A stretch of DNA of 38,196 bases from Flavihumibacter sp. CACIAM 22H1 (lineage in GTDB: Bacteria; Bacteroidota; Bacteroidia; Chitinophagales; Chitinophagaceae), in assembly GCF_001601815.1 (NCBI RefSeq), contig NZ_LUKG01000032.1, forward strand, positions 8,673 through 46,868. The letters run 5' to 3'. The notes beneath the pieces are model-generated. The model was not told the origin of the DNA, searched no databases, and was given only the letters and a program-made list of their open reading frames with translations. Every line of letters begins with the position of its first letter. Within the stretch, counting starts at the first letter, position 1. Below are positions 26,154 through 34,862 of this stretch, in pieces. The position numbers and the translations under genes were made by a program.

Positions 26154-27773
26154 TCAATGCTGCCGGATATACCTGATACGTTTAATCCGGTCTCCACTAA
26201 GCAGCAACTCTCCGTTCAAAAACTCTAAACGGTATGCACCTGCCAGCATTTTGGTGCTCGTAACTAAAATTGCTGTTGATTTTTTGTTGTTGCGAACCAG
26301 CTCATAGTTCAGGGCTTCCAATTGCCGGATATGTAAGGTGGTATTGGTTTCCCGATTATAATAGACGCCCTCATAATCTTTGGCGTCGATGGGAGCAGTT
26401 AACGGGGTGGTTTTTACCAAAGTGTAAGGCGCATGGGTGGTATAATAAGCCGTAACCTGCAACTGGCCTTGTTCATTCCTGGTAAACGCCTGTTTAAAAG
26501 CGGAGTCGTATTTCTGGTGAAAAATATTTGCTGCTTCTCTTTCCAGTTCCACGTCGTTTCTGCCCATCCTTTTTAAAAAGAGTTGCTGGTTTCTTACTTC
26601 AAACTGGAAGGCAAAATCAGTTGTTGTGAGATAGGTGCCAACAATATCTTCTTCTCCGATATAAGCACCAACCGTCGAAGGCCTGGTTACCGGTTGCTCA
26701 GCCATAGCAGCATTGCCCAGGAGCAGGTCGGCCATCTGCCTTGTTTGTTGTGCTGGAATGGATTTACCGGTGTTGGTGAACGTGAGCAGGCTGGTTCTAC
26801 GGGAGGGGAAACGGATTAGGGTAGCTTTCCAGGCACCTGTTGCTCCTTCATGAAACACATAATCAATTCCCTTATACCTGCCAAACTCAAGCCCGTAGCC
26901 ATATAGCTTGATGGAATCTCCCGCTACAGGCAGTTGACTTAGTTCAATAATGCGCCTGTTTAGTTGCCTACTACGGTGGGTTTGTACTATTTTTTCCCAC
27001 TGAACCTGGTCCGGAAGCGTGGTAAAAAGGTTACCGTCTCCCACCACATTCCAGCGCCAGTCATAGGTGGTCCAGGTATCAAAATTAAAATAGGCTTTTG
27101 CGATCGGACCCCGGATAGCCCGGTAATCGGGTTCAAAAGAGGTATGGTACATGGCCATTTTGCGAAACAAGGCGTTGGTATAATCCAGGAAACTTTTACC
27201 CGAAACTTTTTCTACCAGCAGGGCGAGCAGAATATAATTTGAATTACTATAAAGGTAGGTTGAATGGGGAGTAAAGTTCAGCTCCTCCTGCTGTTCCAGT
27301 AAAGCCAGTATGTCTGCATTGGAAAGCGAACGTTCCCACCAGGTATACCCCTGCAAACTCAGTAGATCATAACAATCTCGAATACCGCTGGTATGGGTAA
27401 GCAAACTCTGCACCGTTATTTTTTCCCTGATGGCGGGATAGAGCCGGGGAAACCATTTTCGGATGTCGTCCGATAAGTTTATCTGCTTAGTTTCCACCAG
27501 GTTTAATACCGCCAGGGCAGTAAACTGTTTTCCGTTGGAGGCAATATTGAAGCGGGTGTTACTGTTTATCAGGCTGCTGTCCATAAAATCGGCATACCCT
27601 GCATATTTTTCGTATACCAACTGACCGTTTTGAACAATAGCGGTCGCAATTCCCGGAGCCCTGGGCGGCACATCCTGCAAGGCAATGCTATCCAGTTTTT
27701 GTTGCCATTTATCGAGCCCCTGCGCCAGCAATAGCTTTGGCATAACAACAACTAATAATAAAAGGTAACGCAT
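26154..27773 (-). CDS. Exported serine hydrolase, class C beta-lactamase/penicillin-binding-protein-like
   Basis: 539 residues with a signal peptide (MRYLLLLVVVMPKLLLAQG). The beta-lactamase-related domain spans about 30-365. The S-x-x-K catalytic motif is Ser79-Asn-Gly-Lys82 (IASNGKQF), the Y-x-N motif is Tyr175-Ser-Asn177 (LYSNSNY) and an H-x-G motif is in VFHEGATGAW. LLTHTSGIRDCYDL is also typical. The C-terminal ~160 residues form a beta-rich extension found in many Bacteroidota members. Family enzymes are peptidases or esterases; a true beta-lactamase is unlikely but not excluded. It follows the AraC-type regulator gene by 61 nt on the same strand and may be its target or operon partner. 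Confidence 0.9.
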   Translation of the reverse strand: MRYLLLLVVVMPKLLLAQGLDKWQQKLDSIALQDVPPRAPGIATAIVQNGQLVYEKYAGYADFMDSSLINSNTRFNIASNGKQFTALAVLNLVETKQINLSDDIRKWFPRLYPAIREKITVQSLLTHTSGIRDCYDLLSLQGYTWWERSLSNADILALLEQQEELNFTPHSTYLYSNSNYILLALLVEKVSGKSFLDYTNALFRKMAMYHTSFEPDYRAIRGPIAKAYFNFDTWTTYDWRWNVVGDGNLFTTLPDQVQWEKIVQTHRSRQLNRRIIELSQLPVAGDSIKLYGYGLEFGRYKGIDYVFHEGATGAWKATLIRFPSRRTSLLTFTNTGKSIPAQQTRQMADLLLGNAAMAEQPVTRPSTVGAYIGEEDIVGTYLTTTDFAFQFEVRNQQLFLKRMGRNDVELEREAANIFHQKYDSAFKQAFTRNEQGQLQVTAYYTTHAPYTLVKTTPLTAPIDAKDYEGVYYNRETNTTLHIRQLEALNYELVRNNKKSTAILVTSTKMLAGAYRLEFLNGELLLSGDRIKRIRYIRQH

Positions 27774-27834
27774 GTTTTTTTCTCAAATTTGGGGGCGTTT
27801 TTTCCGCTGATCGCCCCAGATCCTGATTTGACAC

Positions 27835-29022
27835 TCATTTTTGATGGTATTTTTCGATATACTCTTTCGGACTTATCGATTTTGCCCGCTTAAATGCCCG
27901 GTTAAAAGTGGATTTTGAATTAAAGCCAGCTTCATAGGCAAGTGCCAGCAGGGTTTGCACCGTATGTTCACCTTCCTCAATTTTTCGGATCACGGCTTCA
28001 ATCCTGTAGGCATTTACAAAATCATTGAAGTTCATCTGAAACCCATCATTAATTACCTGCGATACTTTTTTGGTATGCGTGCCGAGTCTGCTGCTTAGAT
28101 CCGAAAGAATGAGCACGGGGTTTTCATACAGTTTTTCCTCTTCCATCAACCGCTCTATTTTCTGTTTCCATTCCACAAGATCCGGCAAACTGGACCTGCT
28201 TTGCAAGGTTTCCTCATCTATCTCAGCTACCTGCAAAGCGGCGGGTGGCGGATTGGGCAATGGCAGTGCCCGGCCGGCCAGGGAAGTACCCGTTAAAATG
28301 GAATTGGCATACCCACTAATTGTTACATAATAAAACAGCACCGAGAAGCTGAGGTAATACCAGAATTTTCTGCCAAACGCATCCCATTCAGGGTTAACCA
28401 GGAAAAAAAGAACCCGAATGGCGATCAATACTAAAAACGCAAGCAGGAAACGCCTTGCCCACTTGAACATAACAGAATCGGCATAGCTGACCTCATTGTA
28501 CGTGATGCGCTTGTATTGCTTATAGGTTTGCAGGCATTTGAGCAGGTAGTAAACCAGCATCAGCAAGCCGGCCACCTGGTACCAGGTGGCAAAATCTTTG
28601 TCTTTACCATCTTCGTAAAAATAATAGGTACCCTTCAGTACCCGATCGTTCAGAAAAACCAGTAAAGCATACAGCAGGTATAATACAGCAGGTACAAAAT
28701 GAAGGCGGTGCTTTTTGGAAAACCTAAATGAGTTGTCTAATAAATACCTGCAATAAAAATATAACACTACTGGCAACAGAAACAGTTGCTGAAAAGGAAT
28801 ATAAAAAAGCAGGGTCCTGTACAGTTCCTGGGAATACCAGCCGGCGTATCCGAACATGAACGGCGCAATGTACATGGAACACAAGAAGGAAAAAAAACTA
28901 AGCCAATAGCTTGATTTATCCTCGTGTTGAAAACCTTTTATTGCCAAGAGAACCGAAAAAACAATACCATGCACAAAAAACAGCAGTAAGATCGAACTTT
29001 TGAAACCAAAAGAAAAATACAT
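27835..29022 (-). CDS. Membrane-bound AraC family transcriptional regulator
   Basis: 395 residues. The first ~245 are hydrophobic with about seven predicted membrane helices (LLLFFVHGIVFSVLLAI, LLFYIPFQQLFLLPVVLYFY and others); a linker with PLPNPPPAA follows, and the last ~110 residues are an AraC-type DNA-binding domain. HTH features: LSDLSSRLGTHTKKVSQVIND (first helix-turn-helix) and LALAYEAGFNSKSTFNRAFKR (the conserved second, AGF-S-STFNR-FK). Such proteins probably sense a membrane or periplasmic signal. It is directly upstream of the serine-hydrolase gene. Signal and target genes are unknown. Confidence 0.92.
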   Translation of the reverse strand: MYFSFGFKSSILLLFFVHGIVFSVLLAIKGFQHEDKSSYWLSFFSFLCSMYIAPFMFGYAGWYSQELYRTLLFYIPFQQLFLLPVVLYFYCRYLLDNSFRFSKKHRLHFVPAVLYLLYALLVFLNDRVLKGTYYFYEDGKDKDFATWYQVAGLLMLVYYLLKCLQTYKQYKRITYNEVSYADSVMFKWARRFLLAFLVLIAIRVLFFLVNPEWDAFGRKFWYYLSFSVLFYYVTISGYANSILTGTSLAGRALPLPNPPPAALQVAEIDEETLQSRSSLPDLVEWKQKIERLMEEEKLYENPVLILSDLSSRLGTHTKKVSQVINDGFQMNFNDFVNAYRIEAVIRKIEEGEHTVQTLLALAYEAGFNSKSTFNRAFKRAKSISPKEYIEKYHQK

Positions 29023-29099
29023 AACAGCAGGAGGAGTTTAGCCTGCAGCAATATAAGGCTTTGATCAAGGATAGAAGCAGCCTGTTGAACCGCTGTACC

Positions 29100-29573
29100 T
29101 TATTTAATTTTATCCCGTAGAGCCCTGGAAGATTTGCTATAGGATTGCACCACCTCTTTTACCTCTTTTGGCAGTTCATTAAATTTCTCCGCAACCAGGG
29201 AGGCATCTTCTGCAATGTTTTTATCATATCCGAGGATACCCGGCGCATTTTCCTGGATCAATAAGCGCAGAAAACGGAATTCCACATTTTCATTGTCTTC
29301 TTGAATGGCTTTTTCAAGTTTCTCTTTTCCTGCCCGGAAGGTTTCCAGTTTATTGGCGGGGCCTTTAACAACGTCGGCCTTTTTCATCAGCAGGGCGCCG
29401 GTATAGGCATAGTCTGCCGGGGAATTGCTGTTTTCCAGTTTTTTCAATTGGGCATCAATGAGACTGCTTTCCCTGGAAGCCAGCCCTTCGTATAATTCTT
29501 TTACCTGGCTAATACTTTGAGTACCGGTGAACAGCCCGGTCAATAAGAGAACCACTTTTAAAAATACATTCAT
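29100..29573 (-). CDS. Small exported protein of unknown function
   Basis: 157 residues from the ATG at 29573; the frame can be extended two codons to a TTG, but the ATG gives a proper signal peptide (MNVFLKVVLLLTGLFTGTQSISQ). The mature part is acidic and helical: ELYEGLASRESSLIDAQLKKLEN, then AYTGALLMKKADVVKGPANKLETF and a C-terminal helical region. The ALLMKKADVVKG and EFRFLRLLIQENAP parts suggest a tetratricopeptide-like helical fold. I do not recognise the family. It lies 127 nt downstream of another unknown gene on the same strand. Confidence 0.8.
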   Translation of the reverse strand: MNVFLKVVLLLTGLFTGTQSISQVKELYEGLASRESSLIDAQLKKLENSNSPADYAYTGALLMKKADVVKGPANKLETFRAGKEKLEKAIQEDNENVEFRFLRLLIQENAPGILGYDKNIAEDASLVAEKFNELPKEVKEVVQSYSKSSRALRDKIK

Positions 29574-29700
29574 TACCAACCTGGTTTTGATCAGCTACAA
29601 AAAAACAATGCCCCAAAAACGCCGACATAACCTGTGTAAAAAAGCTACAGGCTGCGGCATTCTGTATACAAATCTACACCACCATACGGTATGGCGGCTG

Positions 29701-30336
29701 TTAAACTACTGCGTTGCCGGCATCGTCGATACCCAATATAGCGTTGGCGAGTTTCTTCCATTGAATGGCTGCGGCCCCCAGGGCTGCCAGTTCACTCACT
29801 ACGGTATTTCGCAAGGTGTCTATTTTTTTGGCTGCAACTGCCGTCTGTTCATTTCTTCCATGAATGCCTGCTCTAAGCACTTGTCCCGTTCGTTCCAGTA
29901 AAAAGGTACTGCTTGCTCGGGGATCAAAAAAATGCGCCGGGCCTTCCGGTAAAGAAGGATCCTGTGAGGGTCTTACCCGCAGCAAAACAGCTTGGCGCCG
30001 GGTATCCGCTTCGCTTTCCTCCACTGCTTCAATTTGTACCCAGTCATAGCCATGACCGGCAAGAGATCCGGGGCCGGGTAGATCTATGCGGATAAAATCT
30101 TTGGGTAAAGGCGCCCGTTCCAGTTTATTTCCGGTTTCATCAAGCAGGCTGAAGTCTGCCGACAAACCTGCACTGATCCGACCCCAGTAGTTAATATCAA
30201 GCAGCCTGTTCCTGGCCAGCAGGAACGCTTCTCTGGCCAATTGTGCTGTGGCAAAAGAACGCTGTTCAACAATATCCGATTGCCGGCCTTCTTCCTGCCT
30301 GGGAATAGGCACTTGTTCCTGATCAGTTACTGCCAT
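29701..30336 (-). CDS. Conserved hypothetical cytoplasmic protein
   Basis: 211 residues with no signal peptide or membrane segment. An N-terminal helical part (AQLAREAFLLARNRLLDINYWG) is followed by a beta-rich core (KDFIRIDLPGPGSLAGHGYDWVQIEAVEE, AVLLRVRPSQDP, HFFDPRASSTFLLERTG) and a helical C terminus (ALGAAAIQWKKLANAIL). The core resembles conserved hypothetical proteins I have seen in Bacteroidota (pattern W-V-x-I-E ... R-P ... H-F-F-x-x-x-A-S-S-T-F), without a known role. Divergent from rlmH. A near-perfect palindrome sits just after its stop codon. Confidence 0.8.
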   Translation of the reverse strand: MAVTDQEQVPIPRQEEGRQSDIVEQRSFATAQLAREAFLLARNRLLDINYWGRISAGLSADFSLLDETGNKLERAPLPKDFIRIDLPGPGSLAGHGYDWVQIEAVEESEADTRRQAVLLRVRPSQDPSLPEGPAHFFDPRASSTFLLERTGQVLRAGIHGRNEQTAVAAKKIDTLRNTVVSELAALGAAAIQWKKLANAILGIDDAGNAVV

Positions 30337-30405
30337 CTTTTTGTTATTTAGTTATTACCTTCCCCTGCAAAAACCCGGCCCTCCGCAGAACCGTTTTATT
30401 CAATC

Positions 30406-30870
30406 ATGAAGATTATATTAGTCAGCATCGGAAAACAACAGGATGCTTCCACCAAAGAAGCGGTGCAGGATTTTACGCAACGAATCAGCCGTTATTTTCC
30501 TTGTGAATGGAAGCTATTACCGCCTGCCAAATCAACCGATCCCGTCCAGATAAAAAAAACAGAAGCGCAACAAGTACTGCAGGGGCTGCAGGCCGAGGAT
30601 TACCTGGTTTTGCTCGATGAGCGGGGAAAAAACATCAGCTCCCCGGAGCTGGCGCAATTGATCCAGGACCGGGCAAATGAAAGCAGGAAGCAGCTTGTTT
30701 TTTTGATCGGAGGCGCTTACGGGGTTGATACGGCGCTTCAGCAAAGAGCTAATTTTACCTGGAGTTTATCCAGGTTGGTTTTTCCTCATCAACTGGTACG
30801 GCTGATCCTGGCAGAACAGGTGTACCGGGCCTGCAGCATTCTGCGCAATGAAAAATATCATCATAGCTAG
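30406..30870 (+). CDS. rlmH: 23S rRNA (pseudouridine1915-N3)-methyltransferase RlmH
   Basis: 154 residues, the usual length. SPOUT-class methyltransferase acting on helix 69 of 23S rRNA in assembled ribosomes. Motifs: LLDERGKNISSPELA, the SAM-binding knot FLIGGAYGVD, and the C-terminal LSRLVFPHQLVRLILAEQVYRACSI with the YHHS end typical of RlmH. Begins with ATG 70 nt from the divergent hypothetical gene; a rhomboid protease gene follows after 40 nt. Confidence 0.97.
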   Translation: MKIILVSIGKQQDASTKEAVQDFTQRISRYFPCEWKLLPPAKSTDPVQIKKTEAQQVLQGLQAEDYLVLLDERGKNISSPELAQLIQDRANESRKQLVFLIGGAYGVDTALQQRANFTWSLSRLVFPHQLVRLILAEQVYRACSILRNEKYHHS

Positions 30871-30910
30871 GCTGGTTTTGGAATTTGGAAATCTATAGTA
30901 TCTTTCCCCC

Positions 30911-31552
30911 ATGATTAGCATTACCCTGTCCATTGTTATTTTAACAGTAGCCATTTCCCTTTCGGCCTTCAGTAAGGAAAAGATCAAGGAAGACCTGCTA
31001 TTCTGGCCTGCACAAATTGAAAGTCAAAAACAATACTATCGTTTTATCACCAATGGATTTGTACATGGCGACCTGGTACACCTGGCTTTTAATATGGTGG
31101 CCCTTTTTTCTTTCGGTGAGTACGTAGAAGGCTACCTGTATGCTAATCCGATGTTATTCGGCTCCAAGGCTAAACTGGTATACCTGGGGCTTTACCTGCT
31201 GGGGTTGATCGTGTCAGTTATCCCGGATTATTTCCGGTACAGGAATAATTATGCCTACCGTGCCCTGGGGGCCTCTGGTGCCGTATCTGCCGTTATTTTT
31301 TCCTTTATAATGCTCGACCCCACCCAAAAAATATCCATTTTCTTTATCCCCGGCATACCTGGTTATATATTCGGCATTATTTTCCTGGCACTTTCGGCTT
31401 TCCTGGCCAAACGGGGCGGCGATAATATTGGTCACCGGGCGCATTTTTCCGGCGCAATTTTTGGTGTTTTGTACACCATTATTATGGCGAAGCTAATTGC
31501 CAATATAGACATCATTCCCGCTTTTATTGAAACCATCAAAGGCCGGTATTAA
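30911..31552 (+). CDS. Rhomboid family intramembrane serine protease
   Basis: 213 residues with about six membrane helices. Rhomboid motifs: NGFVHGDLVHLAFNM (helix 2 with the conserved His/Asn), GASGAVSAVI with catalytic Ser122, and HRAHFSGAIFG with catalytic His178; the Ser-His distance (56) is close to that of GlpG. Cleaves membrane-protein substrates within or near the bilayer; targets unknown. It follows rlmH by 40 nt and its last 17 nt overlap the convergent tilS gene. Confidence 0.93.
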   Translation: MISITLSIVILTVAISLSAFSKEKIKEDLLFWPAQIESQKQYYRFITNGFVHGDLVHLAFNMVALFSFGEYVEGYLYANPMLFGSKAKLVYLGLYLLGLIVSVIPDYFRYRNNYAYRALGASGAVSAVIFSFIMLDPTQKISIFFIPGIPGYIFGIIFLALSAFLAKRGGDNIGHRAHFSGAIFGVLYTIIMAKLIANIDIIPAFIETIKGRY

Positions 31553-32891
31553 GCTGAAATAGAATTACCCGGGTGGTGGAAGTGGTTACTTTAAAACGGT
31601 CGTCCGGTCTTTGACCGGCGAGCCAGCATATTCTTTTGCCCGTTTCCAACAGCCAGATTTTTTCCTTATCAAGGCGGCTGATTTTCTGATCGATTAAAAA
31701 CCGGGCAATTTTTTTCTTTTTACGCATACCCAGCGGATAGAAATAATCTCCTGCTTTCCATCTGCGCAGCAATAGGGGAAATTCAACACGGGCTGCATCC
31801 AGCACCGCCGTCGCAGCATCGGCCGGCAATGCCTGGCCTGCATAGGGCTGGCTTGTCCAACTCAATTCTCCGCCTGCAAAACGGACCGTGCCCTGCTCCT
31901 CTTCCAACACCACCCATTCCTGTTCTTCTTCTTTTTTTGGCGACAATACCAACCATTCGCGGTTTTTTAACAAGAGGTAAGAACCCTGGCGAATGTATTG
32001 ACCTGTTTGACTTTCCATTAACCCGATGGCCTGTTCTACCTGCTCCGGACTAAACCCAAGCGGATAAAGCCATTCGAACAGGATATACCGGGCCCCTTTC
32101 AACAATTTCCATTGGCGGATAGGCAACCATTGCTCCTCTCCGTTTATGTGAACCAGTTTCTTAAGCGTACGGGTCATTTTTTCATCCGCATAGGCAGCCA
32201 GGCTTTGCAGGTTCCGGCTGTTCTGGTACATACGTAGAATACCGTCTTTGTTTATTTCCTTAACAAGAGGAATCAACTGGTGCCTGATCTTATTGCGGGT
32301 ATACTTATCCGTTGCATTGGAGCTGTCTTCGACCCAACTTAGCTGTTCCTGCTTTGCATAGGCTTCCAAAGCTTCCTTTTCCACCATTAACAAGGGCCGG
32401 CAAAGCCCGTTCCGGGAGGGCAGCATGCCGCTTAAGCCTGCAATACCCGAACCCCTGAATAAATTCAGGAGAATAGTTTCGGCCTGATCATCTGCATGGT
32501 GCGCCGTAAGTATATAGGCTTTCTGACGGCTTGTTGAACCGGTGTTCTTTGGTTGTATAATTTCCTGTAACCAGGTATAACGTTCCTGCCTGGCCCACTC
32601 CTGTATATTTCCTTTTTTACCGTCGCGGCCTGGGTTTATTCTTTTGGTATGAACAACCAGCTTCCAGTCAGCGGCCAGTTGCTGCACAAATTTTTCGTCG
32701 CGATCACTCTCCTCTCCCCGTAGTCCGAAATTCATGTGAGCCAGTTCTATGCGATAACCCAATGCCAGCAGAATATGACAAAGGACCACCGAGTCAAGGC
32801 CACCGCTAACAGCCACCACTAACCGATCCTGCCGCGTAAATAACGCTTCTTTCTGAATGAATGCTTCTATATTTTTCAGTAATGCCTGCAT
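31536..32891 (-). CDS. tilS: tRNA(Ile)-lysidine synthase TilS
   Basis: 451 residues. Converts C34 of the CAU-anticodon tRNA-Ile to lysidine so that it reads AUA; essential in most bacteria. The N-terminal PP-loop ATPase motif is SGGLDS (residues 29-34), followed by ELAHMNFGLRGEESDRDE, LTAHHADDQAETILLNLFRGSG and a C-terminal substrate-binding domain with RRWKAGDYFYPLGM and ending in WLAGQRPDDRFKVT. Length and domain order are normal for Bacteroidota. Convergent with the rhomboid gene by a 17-nt overlap. Confidence 0.97.
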   Translation of the reverse strand: MQALLKNIEAFIQKEALFTRQDRLVVAVSGGLDSVVLCHILLALGYRIELAHMNFGLRGEESDRDEKFVQQLAADWKLVVHTKRINPGRDGKKGNIQEWARQERYTWLQEIIQPKNTGSTSRQKAYILTAHHADDQAETILLNLFRGSGIAGLSGMLPSRNGLCRPLLMVEKEALEAYAKQEQLSWVEDSSNATDKYTRNKIRHQLIPLVKEINKDGILRMYQNSRNLQSLAAYADEKMTRTLKKLVHINGEEQWLPIRQWKLLKGARYILFEWLYPLGFSPEQVEQAIGLMESQTGQYIRQGSYLLLKNREWLVLSPKKEEEQEWVVLEEEQGTVRFAGGELSWTSQPYAGQALPADAATAVLDAARVEFPLLLRRWKAGDYFYPLGMRKKKKIARFLIDQKISRLDKEKIWLLETGKRICWLAGQRPDDRFKVTTSTTRVILFQLNTGL

Positions 32892-32993
32892 ACTTAAAAT
32901 CGAGTAGTTTTCCTCGTACTAATACCTATTATTGCTAAATACAAACACTTAGTTTAGTGGTTGATTTTAAACCATTAATCTTTATCCGTACCC

Positions 32994-33680
32994 ATGCCTA
33001 ACCAGGGATTTGTCATATTACTTATAGACCAACTTACCTTTGTTTGTTTAGTTATTTCCATCTTTCTCCTGTTCTTAAAAAAAGCCTGGAATAAACCGCT
33101 CTTTTTATTCCTTGGATTAAACTGCTTATACAGCGTGTTACTATTTATAGTAGGCTGGGTATACGGTTTGTTTTCTATCCAGTATGAACTGATCGCAAAC
33201 CTAAGTATTCATATCGATACACTCACAGGCCTGGGGGTTCTTTATCATCTGTGGCCCGATAAAACCTACCAACGTTTCCTGGTATACAGTGTTTTGCCGG
33301 TATTACTTACCTGGATGCTTACCATGTTATTTATGGGTCCGCAAAAAACCACTACCTGGAACCTGGTATTACCGGCCTCCTGGTTCCTGATGGCTGCAGC
33401 ATATTCTATGTTGCTGCTTTATAAAAGATCTTTTTATAACGAAAATGCACATTACCTGAGTAAATTCCTTTTTATTGCTGGTTTTATGTTCTACAATTTT
33501 GTGTACCTGATCATTGAGGGTTGTTTTATTCTTTTTGCACAGGAGGCTGGCGCTGAAGATGCCTGGAACATCAATTACTGGAGTTATTTTATTTTCCGCT
33601 TATTGATATTATCGGGTATTCTCGCCTGGTATCATACCCCCCGGATGGCTACCAATAACCTCGTTAGTATTAATAAATAA
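32994..33680 (+). CDS. Seven-transmembrane protein of unknown function
   Basis: 228 residues, almost all hydrophobic, with about seven predicted membrane helices (for example FVCLVISIFLLFL, LFLFLGLNCLYSVLLFIVGW, LVYSVLPVLLTWMLTMLF, FRLLILSGILAWY). No catalytic or binding motif is visible and I do not recognise the family. The size and seven-helix layout resemble the membrane halves of Bacteroidota sensory proteins, including the AraC-type regulator in this window, but no output domain is attached. Divergent from tilS; its last 11 nt overlap the convergent TPR gene. Confidence 0.8.
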   Translation: MPNQGFVILLIDQLTFVCLVISIFLLFLKKAWNKPLFLFLGLNCLYSVLLFIVGWVYGLFSIQYELIANLSIHIDTLTGLGVLYHLWPDKTYQRFLVYSVLPVLLTWMLTMLFMGPQKTTTWNLVLPASWFLMAAAYSMLLLYKRSFYNENAHYLSKFLFIAGFMFYNFVYLIIEGCFILFAQEAGAEDAWNINYWSYFIFRLLILSGILAWYHTPRMATNNLVSINK

Positions 33681-33981
33681 GGTCTTCCAAGGCGGCTCTT
33701 AGCTCTCCAAATGCATGCCGGTCGCCTGCCTGGGTAGCGGCTTCCATTCCTTGTTGGTATACCCGGATGGCTTCCTCCGTTTGTGCCTGGCGTTCTAATA
33801 ACCTACCTAATTGATAATAGGTACCCACATAACCCGGGTTGTCCATTAATAAGTTTTCAAACACCTGGCGGGCTTTTTCATCATCGCCCAGCTTGGCATA
33901 TTCCAGTCCCAGTGCATGGTGCAGAAAGGAATCTGTGGGATTGGCTGCGAGAAAAGCCTGCAATTGTTGAATTCTATCCAT
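33670..33981 (-). CDS. Small tetratricopeptide-repeat protein
   Basis: 103 residues without signal peptide. Two to three TPR units: DSFLHHALGLEYAKLGDDEKARQVFENLL with the conserved pattern, then YVGTYYQLGRLLERQAQTEEAIRVYQQGM, and a C-terminal capping helix. TPRs mediate protein-protein contacts; the partner is unknown. Divergent from etfB (109 nt apart) and overlapping the convergent 7-TM gene by 11 nt. Confidence 0.88.
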   Translation of the reverse strand: MDRIQQLQAFLAANPTDSFLHHALGLEYAKLGDDEKARQVFENLLMDNPGYVGTYYQLGRLLERQAQTEEAIRVYQQGMEAATQAGDRHAFGELRAALEDLIY

Positions 33982-34012
33982 AACTTATTTGAAAAATTTA
34001 ACGCGAAAAACG

Positions 34013-34041
34013 TTGGTAAAAAACTAACAAACGTATATTTG
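34013..34041 (+). promoter_or_regulatory. Probable promoter of etfB-etfA
   Basis: A TTGG box at 34013-34016 and a perfect TAnnTTTG box (TATATTTG) at 34034-34041, 17 nt apart, resemble the Bacteroidota housekeeping promoter. The predicted transcript start is about 40-45 nt before the etfB ATG. Confidence 0.6.
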
Positions 34042-34090
34042 TATTAGGTAGTTGCATAAACAACTTTTAATCTAAAGAAACGAATGCTGT

Positions 34091-34834
34091 ATGAAAATTC
34101 TAGTTTGTATTAGTAAAACGCCGGATACTACGGCAAAAATAGCTTTCACGGACAATAACACGAAATTCGTAACAGAGGGAGTTCAATGGATTCTGAATCC
34201 GTATGATGAATGGTATGCCCTGGTGCGTGCCATCGAGTTAAAAGAGAAGGATCCGTCTGTTACCATCCATTTAATAAATATTGGCGGTGCCGACAATGAT
34301 GCAATTATCCGGAAAGCATTGGCCCTCGGCGGCGATGAAGCCATTCGCGTAAACCTGGAAAGTACCGATAGTTTTACTATTGCCAGCCAGATTGCCGCAA
34401 TTGCTAAAGAAGGCGCTTATGACCTGATTTTTACAGGTAAGGAAACCATCGATTACAACGGATCTTCCATTGGCGGAATGGTTGCGGAATTGCTGGATAT
34501 GCCCTTTGTGTCACTGGCTACCAAATTTGAGTTAAACGGTTCGGTTGCCACGCTTAACCGAGAAATTGAAGGTGGTGAGGAAACGGTGGAAGCGCCGCTG
34601 CCGCTGGTAGTAAGCTGCCAGAAAGGGATGGCCGAGCAGCGCATTCCAAATATGAAAGGCATTATGGGCGCCAGGACCAAACCACTGAAACTAGTGGAAC
34701 CGGTTGCGGTAGACGCTTTAACCAGTATTGCGTCTTTTGAACTGCCCCCGGCAAAAGCGGGTGTAAAATTGGTACCGGCCGACCAGCCCGAAGAACTGGT
34801 GCGCCTCTTACACGAAGAAGCAAAAGTCATTTAA
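34091..34834 (+). CDS. etfB: Electron transfer flavoprotein subunit beta
   Basis: 247 residues. Partner of EtfA in the FAD/AMP-containing ETF heterodimer that carries electrons from acyl-CoA and related dehydrogenases to the quinone pool. Family features: N-terminal MKILVCISKTPDT, the ILNPYDEWYALVRAIELKE segment, LIFTGKETIDYNGSSIGGMVAELL (AMP-binding region) and the signature region KGMAEQRIPNMKGIMGARTKPL. The etfA gene begins 28 nt later, and a good promoter lies upstream. Confidence 0.96.
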   Translation: MKILVCISKTPDTTAKIAFTDNNTKFVTEGVQWILNPYDEWYALVRAIELKEKDPSVTIHLINIGGADNDAIIRKALALGGDEAIRVNLESTDSFTIASQIAAIAKEGAYDLIFTGKETIDYNGSSIGGMVAELLDMPFVSLATKFELNGSVATLNREIEGGEETVEAPLPLVVSCQKGMAEQRIPNMKGIMGARTKPLKLVEPVAVDALTSIASFELPPAKAGVKLVPADQPEELVRLLHEEAKVI

Positions 34835-34862
34835 TCTCCTCACCTATCTAAAAAACGATTCC

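Noticed and set aside
26154-27773. Antibiotic-resistance beta-lactamase
   Set aside because: The SxxK and YSN motifs are shared with esterases and peptidases, the long C-terminal extension is atypical of true class C enzymes, and the neighbour is a general AraC-type regulator.
30899-30906. TATCTTTC box just before the rhomboid ATG, suggesting a leaderless transcript
   Set aside because: One mismatch to TAnnTTTG, and so close to the ATG that the gene is more simply explained by read-through from rlmH 40 nt upstream.
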